The translations under genes and the position numbers were made by a program. Of a stretch of 64,000 bases of DNA, positions 21,020 to 32,509 are shown piece by piece. Source of the DNA: Meghimatium bilineatum (lineage: Eukaryota > Mollusca > Gastropoda > Stylommatophora > Philomycidae); NCBI GenBank assembly GCA_034231615.1, contig CM067299.1, forward strand, positions 16,288,834 through 16,352,833. Reading direction: 5' to 3'. A model generated the notes under the pieces. The model was not told the DNA's origin. It saw only the letters and a program-made list of their open reading frames with translations, and searched no databases. The stretch's first letter is position 1, and each line of letters opens with the position of its first letter.

Positions 21020-21437
21020 TAGTGGTTCTTAAACGTTTGTTGCACATATCCCCCTTTTGGGACAATTCCCCCTTCCTCTGATGCCTAAACAAAATCCAAA
21101 GGTTTATCAAAACAGTGGAATCCCTCTAAAGCATTCTCTTATAACAAATTTCCCTATATAACAACACTTTTCAAAATCCCCAATTATATTTATTCTATAT
21201 TGTTTGTTCTGTATATAGCGAAATTCTGTTATTACATACACAATATGTCTGTCCACACCAAGCTGTTATAACATAATTCTACTGTATATATTTTTATATG
21301 TATCATTCAAATAGTTACTGTACTGTGTCTCCCCCACCCCCCATCTTCTAGATGGGTTGTGGCCCCAATATCATTGTTTTTCTCCATGGTCCCCATGCAA
21401 TTCTCTGTGAGCATATGGTTTACATTAAGATTCACTG
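21020..21437. mobile_element. hAT-like MITE carrying a nested Tigger-like MITE
   Basis: AGTGGTTCTTAAACG at the left and the inverted CAGTGAATCTTAATG at the right resemble hAT termini. No clear 8-bp duplication was found. A Tigger-like MITE lies inside. Confidence 0.45.
21113..21284 (+). mobile_element. Tigger/pogo-like MITE, copy 2
   Basis: The 172-bp element runs from CAGTGGAATCCCTCTA to its inverted end ATAATTCTACTG followed by TA. It is about 85 percent like copy 1 by eye. Confidence 0.65.
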
Positions 21438-21589
21438 ATCTAGAATATAAGACAAATATATGTGTTTGAGAAGTAATAGACAAACTTACCTGTAGACTTT
21501 TGGCAGTAGTGAAATAGAATAAACTGGCTGTGATTGTAGTTTTAATGAGATACAGTTTACTTCCTAAAACTATGTGTCAAGGAACAGTT

Positions 21590-21860
21590 AAGAATAGAAG
21601 GAGACGAGGCAGGAAAATATAACAGTGGATAGACAACATCAAAGAATGATCTAAGATGGACACATTTTTTTTTACATTGATCTGAATGGCTGAAGGCAGA
21701 ATTGTTTGGAGGGCTTTGCATTTGTGCCATCACCATTGTGGCACTCCTACGACCATGTTTGGAGAGTTTTATATTTCTGCCATCTCCAATGTGGCACTCC
21801 TACCACCATAATGGGTTATAGTCTTATTATTTTATTATTATTATTATTACTATGATCATG
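21590..21860 (+). pseudogene. LINE ORF2 3' end with ATT-repeat tail
   Basis: The reading QWIDNIKE with WRALHLCHHHCGTPT, a near duplicate of the last block, and a (TTATTA)n tail match the end of a LINE. 22930-23130 and 46780-46890 carry similar ends. Confidence 0.5.
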
Positions 21861-22189
21861 TCACCCTATTATTGGTTGTTCCTTGATTTATAAAATGATG
21901 CATAAGATGTGTATATTTTGTAAATATTGTATGAAATATTGGAATGGCATTTACAACACAAAAAAAAGACTGCTGCATATTCTTATGTTGAAGTAATAAT
22001 GTTTGTATATTTCAGGGAGATGTGTTGTTGAATATGTCATCTGTTTCTTACATTGGTGTTCTCATTTTTTTTTAGGTTGTGTTTGTGTTTTAGGTATTTG
22101 GAAGATTTTTTGAAAGGTAAGGTTTAATGATTAGTTTGGTATCTGTAATCAGGAACTTAGATTTTTTGCAGGTAATTCTGTTTGATTTC
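21861..22189. other. AT-rich DNA, no feature recognised
   Basis: No exon or repeat could be assigned. Confidence 0.4.
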
Positions 22190-22320
22190 TGTGTCAATTT
22201 TTAAAATTTGATGGTTAGTAGGATATAGTGAAAAGAATGGAATTTGTTGTATCATGATTAACAATTGATTCCAACATCTGCACCTTTCAACCTGACAAGT
22301 GCAGCATTATTTCAGGTCTG
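22190..22320 (-). mobile_element. SINE family A, diverged 3' half
   Basis: GGTTAGTAGGATATAGTG, AATGGAATTTGTTGTATCAT and GCACCTTTCAACCTGACA follow the minus-strand order of family A. Confidence 0.5.
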
Positions 22321-22429
22321 ATGTTTAGGTTTCATCTAGGTAACTGTGTACAGCAGTTCAGTATTGTCTTATGAATGTGCATAATAAACATTTACTACTA
22401 CCTATATACTTAACTAGTAAGAACATTAA

Positions 22430-22535
22430 TGGAGAGGGTCTTAGAAGTACAACAAGTGAGCTTATTGACAACACAAGAGACAGAGTCATGGAGAAACAAG
22501 ATCGACTACGCCATTCGGCGTGGCACTTGATTGAT
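22430..22535 (+). pseudogene. LINE 3' end with ATTG-repeat tail
   Basis: GACAACACAAGAGACAGAGT through TTGATTGATTGA matches 16110-16205. It is strongly 5' truncated. Confidence 0.65.
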
Positions 22536-22539
22536 TGAT

Positions 22540-22770
22540 ATACTTAACTGTCATAATTCTGTTAAGCGCTGCAGCATCGATCCTAGAGACTACAGCCCTT
22601 GATCTCTCAGCTTGGTACACCAAGATCACTGCGGGCAATTTACAAGTGGCGGAAGCGGAAGGACAAATCCAAAAACTCTCCTACCCCAAACCCTCTGCAC
22701 TCCTGCATGTGCTGCAATAGAGAACTTTATGGCACGAATCGGACTCATCAGGCATCTGCGATTGCACAAA
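22540..22770 (+). pseudogene. LINE C-terminal zinc-finger remnant
   Basis: SLSAWYTKITAG-like sequence leads to a CxxC plus ARIGLIRHLRLH segment, shared between two frames. It resembles the C2H2-like tail at the C terminus of some LINE ORF2 proteins. Confidence 0.5.
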
Positions 22771-22929
22771 CCAAATTAGACAATCACAAATGTTTTTATT
22801 TCTATTTGTTCATCACATTTATTGTTTGTCATGCCATGCTCTTCTTCACTTGCGAAAGAGAAACATCAACTGTCATAAGCGTATGGTTTGGACGTGTAAG
22901 GATACATGACTCACTTTATAAAACTATTA

Positions 22930-23130
22930 ATAATACTAGGAAAAGTTGAGGGTCGAAGGAGAAGAGTACGTAGGAGAAAATTCTGAACTTACATCAGGAA
23001 ATAGTCCAAGCATGATTTTTCTATATTCATCTGAATGGCTAAGGACAGAGATGTTTTTGGGGGGGGGGGGGGGGGTGTTTTGTGCTGATATCTCCAGTGT
23101 CACACCGCTACGACCCGACATGCTATGGGT
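22930..23130 (+). pseudogene. LINE 3' end remnant with G17 tract
   Basis: The order of blocks (ATTTTTCTATATTCATCTGA, ATGGCTAAGGACAGA, CACACCGCTACGACC) parallels 21650-21760. A 17-base G run at 23059-23075 interrupts it. Confidence 0.45.
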
Positions 23131-23159
23131 CGTATTATTATATGAAATTATAAGCTTGT

Positions 23160-23330
23160 CTCTGTAGTTGAGAGGTACAGTGTGCATCTCACACAGAAAA
23201 GGTAGTTGGTTCAATTTCAGTTGCAGACACGTGTGTGTCTGGATCATTCAGAATGTAATGTCAACCTTATAAGCGCTAATATTGCCTAGAAAATCTTTAC
23301 AGTACAAAAAATTGCTTGGTTTATCACTAA
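23160..23330 (+). mobile_element. tRNA-derived SINE family E
   Basis: TAGTTGAGAGG (box A-like) and GGTTCAATTTC (box B-like) are followed by a body ending CTAGAAAATCTTTACAG. The body matches 28095-28330. Confidence 0.55.
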
Positions 23331-23617
23331 ATCCTGAATAGGAGAAACTACCAACTTTTGTATATGGGTATTTAACTATGAATCATGGACATTTACCACA
23401 GGCTATATAAATAATGTACGTATATAGGCCTATAGGAATTGATACTTTTTAGAAAGTTATCAACAAAAAGCAGACAATATATAATTATCTGGAAGTCAAA
23501 CTACCACAGGTTTACAAGAAATGTTTGTAGAATCCAATCGAATTGTATAGAAAGCCATGAGCAATTGAATGTTATCCATATATTGGTCTGGTGTGGGGGT
23601 GGGGTTATACCCCTAAG
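23331..23617. other. AT-rich DNA, no feature recognised
   Basis: No exon or repeat could be assigned. Confidence 0.4.
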
Positions 23618-23757
23618 AAGTCAGAAAATGACATTTAGTACAAGAAAGCAAGTCAGAAAATGACATTTAGTACAAGGAAGCAAGTCAGAAAATGACATTT
23701 AGTACAAGGAAGCAAGTCAGAAAATGACATTTAGTACAAGGAACGCAAGTCAGAAAA
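23618..23757. repeat. 32-bp minisatellite, about 4.3 copies
   Basis: Units AGTCAGAAAATGACATTTAG plus 12 bases start at 23618, 23650, 23682 and 23714; the last partial copy has one extra base. Confidence 0.95.
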
Positions 23758-24002
23758 GCTGATAACAAACTCCCCTCACTCATTTTAATGGTGTCTCCCA
23801 GTAAAGGTGGTCACACAAAAATCCCACATAAACGAAAACATGAACCCACAAAATGGAGAAGTGATACGTTTTAAAACTCAAGCCACTTTACCGAAAACGT
23901 ATGTACGCCCCTGAAAGAAATTAAAGTCTAGGACAATCTAATTTTTTTTTGTAGCTGAATATTAGCCTGTGAAAAAGTTGAAAGGGGGGGGGCATGGTTT
24001 TT

Positions 24003-24060
24003 TTAGAGGTTAGTGCATTGGCAGCATGACCCCGTGATTGAGGGTTTGATTCCCAGTTGA
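24003..24060 (+). mobile_element. tRNA-like SINE head
   Basis: TTAGTGCATTGGCAGCAT and GGGTTTGATTCCCAG are A- and B-box-like. An imperfect duplication (GAGTTGGAAATTTTCG twice) follows at 24059-24090. Confidence 0.45.
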
Positions 24061-24226
24061 GTTGGAAATTTTCGTTGAGTTGGAAATTTTCGACCAGAGA
24101 GGACTCCCAGGTCGACCCAGACTAAGAAGATATGTAACAGAAAAAAATCTGGAAAAGGTGAAGACAGCCAGTACTGATCTTATTACTCTTGCATGTTGTT
24201 GATCACAGAAAAATACAGGCACAAAC

Positions 24227-24387
24227 CAGGGACGTGCCGTAGTTTTTTTCAGCATGATGCTAGTCTTCGCAATGCCGCCCCCTCTCAAATGGTCCATATT
24301 TCTTTGAAATGTCGCCCTCTACAATGTATTTTAATTGGTGCCGCCTGATGCGCCCCCCTCTGTGTATCGTAGCACGGCATGGCCCTG
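24227..24387. mobile_element. MITE with CAGGGAC termini, hAT-like
   Basis: CAGGGACGTGCCGTAG at the left and the inverted CAGGGCCATGCCGTGCTACG at the right bound 161 bp rich in GCCGCCCCC. Flanking GCACAAAC and GACACAAC are similar but not identical. No coding capacity. Confidence 0.6.
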
Positions 24388-25064
24388 GACACAACACTAT
24401 GCTAGGTATATGCTTCAACGAAGGGACGAGGGCTATAGTTACTGTGAAGATATGAGAGTTAAGTTTGGAGCTAGGCCAGAATAAAAGCAGCTATCTTTTC
24501 TTCATCTTGTGTGGTCAATCTCAGAGCTGTAGATACTTCCTTGATAAGGAATTTGGATTAAGGGGGAGAGGGTTTCCAAATAAAGGTCTTCACTTCCCGT
24601 CCAAGGTCCTTTTCTAGGAAATCAAAAGCGTTACTCTTACTAGTAAAAAGAGGAGAGGGGTTAGTTAACTTTTATTCTGTTTTTGAGTTCTCCATACTAT
24701 TATACTGATTTATTTAACGGGTGGTAGAATGAGGAACATCGGTAATGATCAAAGTCAATCTGTATACTTCAAGGTGGTAGATAAAGAGTTATTCAGTGAA
24801 ATGTTATAGGAAAATGTTTTTTGTTTTGCGGACATCATTCATTGAAAAAGTACATATGGTAATGTTTCACTTTCTTCTGTTTGTTGTATTGATTTTGATT
24901 TGTAAAGCAGAGGAGATTAGTTTTAGTGAATATTTAATTGCTGTATTTATGCTGTGAATTTTATCAATAATTATCAGTTTCTTTCTGAACGAGAACGACT
25001 TATTTGACTATTTGTGTTGTGCTAAAAGATGTTATATTTTAGTTAGATATAAAAATATCTCGTA
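24388..25064. other. Non-coding DNA, no feature recognised
   Basis: No splice-bounded coding segment or repeat was recognised. Confidence 0.4.
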
Positions 25065-25310
25065 GTCGATAACAGTTAGCATGTTGTTCCGACAGGCCGA
25101 TGTTGTGATTGAACTAGTTACGGGCAAGGCGTGGGTGGGAGGTACAACAAAGAAACCTGTTGCGGGGGTCAGAGTTGTGCCCTGATGTCAACGTCTGTTT
25201 AGGTGATCATTGGATTCGAAACACCGTCGAGTCGGATGGCTGCTGGAACAGAGGGCGGAGCACTTATGGAAATGCAGCACGTGCTGTGAGGCCAGTGTAT
25301 AATCAATAAT
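25065..25310 (+). repeat. Unclassified dispersed repeat R370, right-hand part
   Basis: It is about 80 percent similar by eye to 42615-42865, including ATGTTGTTCCGACAGGCCGA and GGATGGCTGCTGGAACAGAG. It lacks the left part present at 42495-42610. Confidence 0.7.
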
Positions 25311-25448
25311 AATATATATAATAATATTTTAGCTAGAATCCTGGATATGTTTTTTTTAAAGTTTGTGTTGTATAAGCAGCATATAGATAAATAAGTGTTG
25401 CAGGTGGTGGTTCAACCTCCCCCCCATGGCATTTTACGAAAGAATAGG

Positions 25449-26445
25449 CTTGATGTGACAATATAGCATGATATATTGACATGCTTGACGTGACAATGTA
25501 GCACGATATATTGACAGGGTTGGCGTGACAATGTAGCATGCTATAGTGACAAATGATGTGACAATGTAGCATGCTATAGTGACAAATGATGTGACAATGT
25601 AGCATGTTATAGTGACAAATGATGTGACAATGTAGCATGTTATAGTGACAGACTTGACGTGACAATGTAGCATGATATAGTGACAGGCATCACGTGACAA
25701 TGTAGCATGTTATAGTGACAGACTTGACGTGACAATGTAGCATGTTATAGTGACAAACTTGACGTGACAATGTAGCATGATATAGTGACAGGCATCACGT
25801 GATAATGTAGCATGTTATAGTGACAGACTTGACGTGACAATGTAGCATGTTATAGTGACAAACTTGACGTGACAATGTAGCATGTTATAGTGACAGACTT
25901 GACGTGACAATGTAGCATGTTATAGTGACAGACTTGATGTGACAATGTAGCATGTTATAGTGACAGACTTGATGTGACAATGTAGCATGTTATAGTGACA
26001 AACTTGACGTGACAATGTAGCATGTTATAGTGACAAACTTGACGTGACAATGTAGCATGTTATAGTGACAGACTTGACGTGACAATGTAGCATGTTATAG
26101 TGACAAACTTGACGTGACAATGTAGCATGTTATAGTGACAAACTTGACGTGACAATGTAGCATGTTATAGTGACAGACTTGACGTGACAATGTAGCAAGC
26201 TATAGTGACAGACTTGACGTGACAATGTAGTATGCTATAGTGACAGACTTGACGTGACAATGTAGCATGCTATAGTGACAGACTTGACATGACAATGTAG
26301 CATATTATAGTGACAGACTTGACGTAGCAATGTAGCATGTTATAGTGACAGACTTAACGTGACAATGTAGCATGCTATAGTGACAGACTTGACGTAGCAT
26401 GCTATAGTGACAGACTTGACGTGACAATGTAGCATGCTATAGTGA
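25449..26445. repeat. 35-bp minisatellite, about 29 copies
   Basis: Tandem units (core CGTGACAATGTAGCATGTTA, then TAGTGACAGACTT) span 1 kb. Early units include 33-bp variants with AATGATGTGACAATG. GACTTGAC and AACTTGAC variants are interspersed. One unit near 26385 is truncated. Confidence 0.95.
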
Positions 26446-26495
26446 CATGAGAGATCTAGTCGGAGTTTTAGAACGAACACACAAAAAAATATTAG
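26446..26495 (+). mobile_element. SINE family B 3' tail
   Basis: GAGATCTAGTCGGAGTTTTA and GAACGAACACACAAAA match the terminal block of family B, directly after the minisatellite. Confidence 0.45.
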
Positions 26496-27093
26496 AGCTT
26501 TTAACCATAAAAAGTATAGGAGGTTGCGGTTCTAGTAATGCAGTCATCACGACCTCCAGAGATTTATGTGCGAGCTTATTAATGTATGGCACTCGCTATA
26601 AATCAGCATAACACCACGGAGAGATTTTATAGCTGATAGGATTTAATCCAAAACAACACTGCGGAGTGATTGTATGGTATACCTGATCCATATTAAGCCC
26701 CAATTAGATTAATCTGTAGGTGGATACTCTTGTTTATGCTGTCTTGATCCGGCTCACTGCTTGATTTATATTGACACAATAGATAATAAATAATGAAATC
26801 AAATTTAATGTAACAGCACACACAAGTACTGTCCGTGTTTGTGAAAACTAGTGAGATTTGTAGTTTCTATATCATTTTCTCACACAGGAGGAGCGAACAG
26901 GTGAGTGTTAACTAGACAGAAAGCAATTTTAGAAGACTTTAACGTTAACATAGTCCCCCCCCCCTGGATAATTTTGTTAACTTCATCAAGTGGTAGGATT
27001 GTAGTGTTACAATTACAGACGGCAGCAAAAATGTCAAGCATGTTTGACTGTGGTTAGCTGTGAGCATGGTGACCATGCGTGAGAGTGCGAGAG
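26496..27093. other. Non-coding DNA with one good acceptor/donor pair
   Basis: TTTTCTCACACAG then 13 bases then GTGAGT at 26875-26906 would define a micro-exon 26888-26900. There is no other evidence for it. A C run lies at about 26956. Confidence 0.3.
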
Positions 27094-27837
27094 CCAGTTC
27101 TCTCGTACGGCTGTCCTACTATAGAACCATTTCTCTGGTACGGCTGTCCTTCTATAGAATCAGTTCTCTTGTATGGCTGTCCTACTATAGAACCAGTTCT
27201 CTCGTACGGCTGTTCTACTATAGAACCAGTTCTCTGGTACGGCTGTCCTACTATAGAACCAGTTCTCTCGTACGGCTGTCCTACTATAGAACCAGTTCTC
27301 TCGTACGGCTGTCCTACTATAGAACCAGTTCTCTCGTACGGCTGTCCTACTATAGAACCAGTTCTCTGGTACGGCTGTCCTACTATAGAACCAGTTCTCT
27401 CGTACGGCTGTCCTACTATAGAACCAGTTCTCTCGTACGGCTGTCCTACTATAGAACCAGTTCTCTCGTACGGCTGTCCTACTATAGAACCAGTTCTCTC
27501 GTACGGCTGTCCTACTATAGAACCAGTTCTCTCGTACGGCTGTCCTACTATAGAACCAGTTCTCTTGTACGGCTGTCGTACTATAGAACCAGTTCTCTTG
27601 TACAGCTGTCCTACTATAGAAGCAGTTCTCTCGTACGGCTGTCCTACTATAGAACCAGTTCTCTGAAGCGGCTGTCCTACTATAGAAGCAGTTCTCTCGC
27701 ACAGCTGTCCTACTATAGAACCAGTTCTCTCATATGGCTGTCCTACTATAGAACCAGTTCTCTTATATGGCTGTCCTACTATAGAACCAGTTCTCTGGTA
27801 CGGCTGTCCTACTATAGAACCAGTTCTCTCGTATGGC
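27094..27837. repeat. 33-bp minisatellite, about 22 copies
   Basis: Units of CCAGTTCTCTCGTACGGCTG plus 13 bases repeat in tandem. Because 33 is a multiple of three, long open frames (up to 319 codons) appear on both strands. They are by-products, not genes. The unit resembles the head of SINE family B, and the array runs straight into a family B copy. Confidence 0.95.
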
Positions 27838-28045
27838 CTGGCTTACAGAACTATCGATATGGTTACAGACATCCACTGTTCTGTGAAAATGGTAAACTGA
27901 GTTTCCGAGCCAAAGTCGGATGTGTAAGTCCTTTGGCACATCAACACAAAATATTTCCGTTGTCAGGACTATGTCAAGCTGTAAATCTAGCAGGAACATC
28001 CTGTTACAAGAGATATTAGAGAATTTAAGAATGAATGAAAATAAA
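27838..28045 (+). mobile_element. SINE family B copy
   Basis: GATATGGTTACAGACATCCA, CAAAGTCGGATGTGTAAG, GGAACATCCTGTTACAAGAG and ATTTAAGAATGAATG follow family B order. The head region upstream has become the 33-bp array. Confidence 0.65.
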
Positions 28046-28094
28046 AATTCAAAGCTGTAGAGTGAGTAAATTGATAATATAATTTAGAAACATT

Positions 28095-28330
28095 TAAAAT
28101 GTATTAATGAATGTTTGGCGCAGTATTACATAACGTGTCTCAGCCGGCCAATAGACCAGGCTCACATCCTGCAGAAAAATGTGCATCAGTACCGTTCAGA
28201 ATACAGTTGTTACCTACTAAAGGAATGTATGTGGCTTAGAAAATCACTGCATCAAAAAAAAAATGTGTTGATCGCAAGTTCCTGAATAGAATATGCGACC
28301 TACAACAATTACTGTAATCTATTTTTTTAC
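28095..28330 (+). mobile_element. tRNA-derived SINE family E
   Basis: A box B-like GGCTCACATCC, then ACCGTTCAGAATACAG and GGCTTAGAAAATCACTGCAT, match 23160-23330 and 18992-19075. Confidence 0.5.
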
Positions 28331-28339
28331 TCCCTTAAA

Positions 28340-29115
28340 TTAAAGACACATCAAGATCAAACTTTTACTCCCTTATCAATCAATCAATAAACCCATAACC
28401 CTTCAGGGTCGTAGAGGTACCACATTGGATGCTTCAGCACACAGTCCTCCAGCGAATTCTATCCTCAGCGATGCGGATGAGTGTGGAAATATCTTGCCCT
28501 GTCCATTCCTTGATGTTGTCTGTCCATGTCTTTACTCCCTTATAGACACATATCAAACTTTTACTCCCTTATAGAACATATCAAACTTTTACTCCCTTAT
28601 AGACACATATCAAACTTTTACTCCCTTATAGAACATATCAAACTTTTACTTCCTTATAGACAAATCAAACTTTTACTCCCTTATAGACAGATATCAAACT
28701 TTTACTCCCTTATAGACACATATCAAACTTTTACTCCCTTATAGACACATATCAAGATCAAACTTTTACTCCCTTATAGACACATATCAAACTTTTACTC
28801 CCTTTAGACACATAACAAACTTTTACTCCCTTATAGACAGATATCAAACTTTTACTCCCTTATAGACAGATATCAAACTTTTACTCCCTTATAGACACAT
28901 ATCAAACTTTTACTCCCTTTTATACAGATATCAAACTTTTACTCCCTTATAGACAGATATCAAACTTTTACTCCCTTATAGACACATATCAAACTTTTAC
29001 TCCCTTATAGACACATATCAAACTTTTACTCCCTTTTATACAGATATCAAACTTTTACTCCCTTATAGACAGATATCAAACTTTTACTCCCTTAGACACT
29101 ATCAAGATCAAACTT
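28340..29115. repeat. 29-bp minisatellite with a LINE fragment inside
   Basis: About 20 copies of CTTTTACTCCCTTATAGACA plus nine bases, with ACACAT, ACAGAT and shortened variants. A minus-strand LINE 3' end (28377-28530) interrupts the array near its left end. Confidence 0.9.
28377..28530 (-). pseudogene. LINE 3' terminus inserted in the 29-bp array
   Basis: The minus strand reads TDNIKEWTGQDISTLIRIAE and DRIRWRTVC, ending in a (TTGA)n tail. It is flanked by TTTACTCCCTTAT on both sides. That may be a target-site duplication, although the target itself is tandemly repeated. Confidence 0.65.
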
Positions 29116-29119
29116 TTCA

Positions 29120-29530
29120 ACTACTGCATGATCTCTGTTCTAATCTACGCTACGGATGTGAAAGCTGGAAATCCACTCAGGCCCTAGAAAAATAATAATA
29201 GTCTACGAAAAATCCTGAACATAGATTGGAAAATATTTTGTCACAAATGAATCAATAAGAGACATATCCAAACAAGAATATGTGTGAAATATTATTAGAA
29301 TCAGACTTTGGCAGTATTTAGGTCATGCGTTTAGATCAAACGATAATAGACTTAGCCACCAGGCTCTGTCATGGTCTGCAACAGGAAAACGAAAACGTGG
29401 AACACTCAGGACAACACTACGAATAACATTAAATAACGAGGCAATGATAATGGGTATTAGCACCATCCAAGAACTACAACTTACAGCGAACCGCAAAACC
29501 TGGAGAAACATGTCTTCTGTCCTGTGACCG
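29120..29530 (+). pseudogene. LINE ORF2 3' remnant
   Basis: GCESWKS-like sequence near 29155, then GTLRTTLRITLNNEAM and IQELQLTANRKTWRNM, parallel 33330-33710. Frameshifts separate the blocks. Confidence 0.6.
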
Positions 29531-30229
29531 CCATTGGCACCAAAGAAACAAACTAAACTAATTTCTTTACTGAAGAGAGTGGAGTTGTGCGTCATCTTCG
29601 GAAAGATCAGAAAAGCCAATAACAGAGATGATATTCCCTTAAATGACTGACGGAATTATAAACAGAAGACTTATGTGAATTCCCATTGTGCAGTAATGCT
29701 GGTTCTAGCAGAGACATTGTAGAGCCGCCTTAACTACCTCGATCTCTAATCCCAAAACGTTAGGTTGCAATACTATACGCTCCACATCTTTCGGCAATGA
29801 CGCTTTCTCTTATTTTGAAATTGTAGACCCAGCATGTTGTTGATCACCTCTGAATAGAACCATCTGTGCTTAAATTGATACACATCTCGCTATTCAGAGA
29901 TCACGAGGTCTCATTGAACTCAGAAAACTGTTAGTGGTTCGCTATTTGCACTCATTGAATACTAATTAAAGCTTTCAAGCTACATAGGAAATACGGAACG
30001 GATATGAAGAATAACATCATAGAAAGTAACTGCATAAAATACTGGACAATTATGACATTAAAAAAACAACAGCCAAGATACCAATGGCTGGGATTACTGG
30101 ACATCCGCAATCGAGCATAATGGACACAACTGGCAAAATTACAACACACAGAAAAGATGTAAACACACAATATACTGTTTTGGGTACACGTGACAGGAAA
30201 ACGAAAACGTACAATACTACTACACATAA
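29531..30229. other. Mostly unassigned DNA
   Basis: ACAGGAAAACGAAAACGTAC at about 30191 echoes the LINE block at 29384, so part of this is probably decayed LINE. No host exon was seen. Confidence 0.35.
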
Positions 30230-30500
30230 CATATTATAGACCAGTGCAATCTAAGAATTATGTACACAGAACAGATTATTGACCAATCAAAGAGATGTAC
30301 AATAACTACACAGAGTAGATTATCGACCAATCAAAGAGATGTACACTAACTACACAGAGCAAATTATTGACCAATCAAAGAGATGTACAATAACTGTACA
30401 CATACCAAATTATATAACAATCCAATCGAAGAATTATGTACAATAACTACACAGAACAGATTACAAACCAGTCAAGATTTATACAGTTACACTACACAAA
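30230..30500. repeat. Degenerate minisatellite, 45-50-bp unit, about 6 copies
   Basis: ATTATTGACCAATCAAAGAG and GTACAATAACTACACAGA alternate with diverged linkers. Confidence 0.85.
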
Positions 30501-30880
30501 ACACAGTAGGTGGATTGTAGGATACCATTCTTTTTTTTTTGCCTTGCTTCCTAGTGCTTAATGTAATGTTCTGACTTAAATATAAGGGGGGGGGGGTTGA
30601 ATCAACCACCCCCAATATAATATATCAGCTTGCAGATGGTGAATCAATATAAGAGTTATGCACACAATCTCTTCCATCAAACGTTGCATGCTCGACTTCT
30701 TTGAATTAAATATTAACACCGAAGTCACACGGCAGTACAATATAATAGGGTACTTGATCGTTGACATTTGTTTTCAGGATACCCTTTGCAGTACTCACTG
30801 CCTGGAGAAAATTTGTAGCACTCAGCAGGCAGAACTAAACGTACTTCTTTAATTTTGTATTAAACAGTACTACACTGTAG

Positions 30881-31315
30881 GCTCAAAGCTAAAGTTGGCA
30901 ATCTGTTTGTACGCTCAGAACTAGGGTTGGCAATATGTTTGCAGGCTCAAATCTAAAGTTGGCAATCTGTTTGTAAGCTCAGAACTAGGGTTGGCAATCT
31001 GTTTGTAAGCTCAGAACTAGGGTTGGCAATATGTTTGTAAGCTCAGAACTAGGGTTGGCAATCTGTTTGTAAGCTCAGAACTAGGGTTGGCAATCTGTTT
31101 GTAAGCTCAGAACTAGGGTTGACAATCTGTTTGTAAGCTCAGAACTAGGGTTGGCAATCTGTTTGTAAGCTCAGAACTAGGGTTGGCAATCTGTTTGTAA
31201 GCTCAGAACTAGGGTTGGCAATCTGTTTGTAAGCTCAGAACTAGGGTTGGCAATCTGTTTGTAAGCTCAGAACTAGGGTTGGCAATCTGTTTGTAAGCTC
31301 AGAACTAGGGTTAGC
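30881..31315. repeat. 32-bp minisatellite, about 13.6 copies
   Basis: Units GCTCAGAACTAGGGTTGGCA plus 12 bases; the first three copies vary more than the rest. Confidence 0.95.
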
Positions 31316-31683
31316 AAATGTGAAAGAAATGATCAGCATAGAGATACCGATGCCAATGTATGCTCACTACATGAGATCATACTTTACACAATTTGATGTT
31401 CAGTTGCATTTCCAAGCCACATTTGTTTCAAATTTAAATCTACATAAACGATAAGAAATGTATTAAATTAAATTAATCTAGTTTAGCAGTGCAAAGAACG
31501 GCAAGGCACACTACGCGCACATTAGATATTACACTTTAAAAATTGTAAATGAAAAATATTGCGAAACAATGTAGGACAATTATTTAGATTCATACATCAA
31601 CATGACTTTGGTTGCAAGCTGAGCAGACTATCATGAATATTTAGAGTGTGTTGTTAAATTTGCGAATATTTATTGTCATATAC
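31316..31683. other. AT-rich DNA, no feature recognised
   Basis: No exon or repeat could be assigned. Confidence 0.4.
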
Positions 31684-32170
31684 TTCTTTCGTTCGCTTGG
31701 AATGTTCCTATATCTGAAGTGTTGTCTCTTCTATAAACCTGATTTTGTTTTGTAACTCGTACAGAGGTTCGTAGAGTTGTTCGTCCAATTCTGTTTCTCT
31801 GTGCCAGTGTGTTTGCCTCGACATTTCATATTCAGGACACTCCTGAAGCATTTTCTCTGCTATCTGAGGTGCCTGTCCACATGGCTGTGTTGCCGATCTT
31901 GAACTTTGTATAAGTGTGATTGCAAAGTCGACTGTGTCCTTTGCTACGCCGTAAATGGCAGCTTGTTTTGGACTTTATAATGTGATAGTCATAATGTGTT
32001 GGCTGTCAAATTGCTTTGATCAGCTAATTATTTTGATAGTAAGCTACTGGCACATTTGCTTTTATTATTAGCAGCACCACGCTTAGACAGACGATCTGTT
32101 GTCTCGTTTCCAGGTATTCCACAATGCGAGGGTATCCATTGCAGAGCTACTTTGCTCTGCTTGCTTAGTC
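31684..32170 (-). pseudogene. I-type LINE RNase H and 3' end
   Basis: Minus-strand KVALQWIPSHCGIPGNETTD (RNase H) is followed downstream on that strand by decayed cysteine-containing tail sequence. The terminus reads CAAGCGAACGAAAGAAG, related to the SINE A tail. Confidence 0.7.
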
Positions 32171-32224
32171 CGGTAAGTAAACTAAACAGAGAATACAGGG
32201 ATGAACTACCAAACATAAGAAATG

Positions 32225-32350
32225 TTTGTTTGTTTTACGTTCGCTCCATAATAATCAACACGGATATTCGTGCAGTTTCCACCAGGAACGTTGTTACGTT
32301 TGTGCCACCGTTATGAGACTTGTAGGCCCAGCACAACCGATTTGGACATG
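32225..32350 (-). mobile_element. SINE family C copy
   Basis: GTTCGCTCCATAATAATCAA, CACGGATATTCGTGCAGTTT and GTAGGCCCAGCACAACCGAT match the inverse of 36300-36392 and parts of 60767-60965. Confidence 0.5.
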
Positions 32351-32509
32351 ACAATAAATAACACCAACACTTTTCCCAGTTCTGTGGGAGCAATATCAAA
32401 ATCTCACTATTAGAACCACCATAAACAACAACTACACTATGGGAGAACTGAATACTCTCCAAAATAAAACAATAATATGCAGTATAATTGAAGATGTGTA
32501 CCACAGTAA

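Noticed and set aside
25449-26445. CRISPR-like regular array
   Set aside because: There are no unique spacers between conserved repeats; whole units repeat, and this is animal DNA.
27060-28019. 319-codon open frame plus long frames on the other strand
   Set aside because: The 33-bp tandem unit keeps several frames open on both strands; there is no codon signature of selection and the frame runs on into a SINE.
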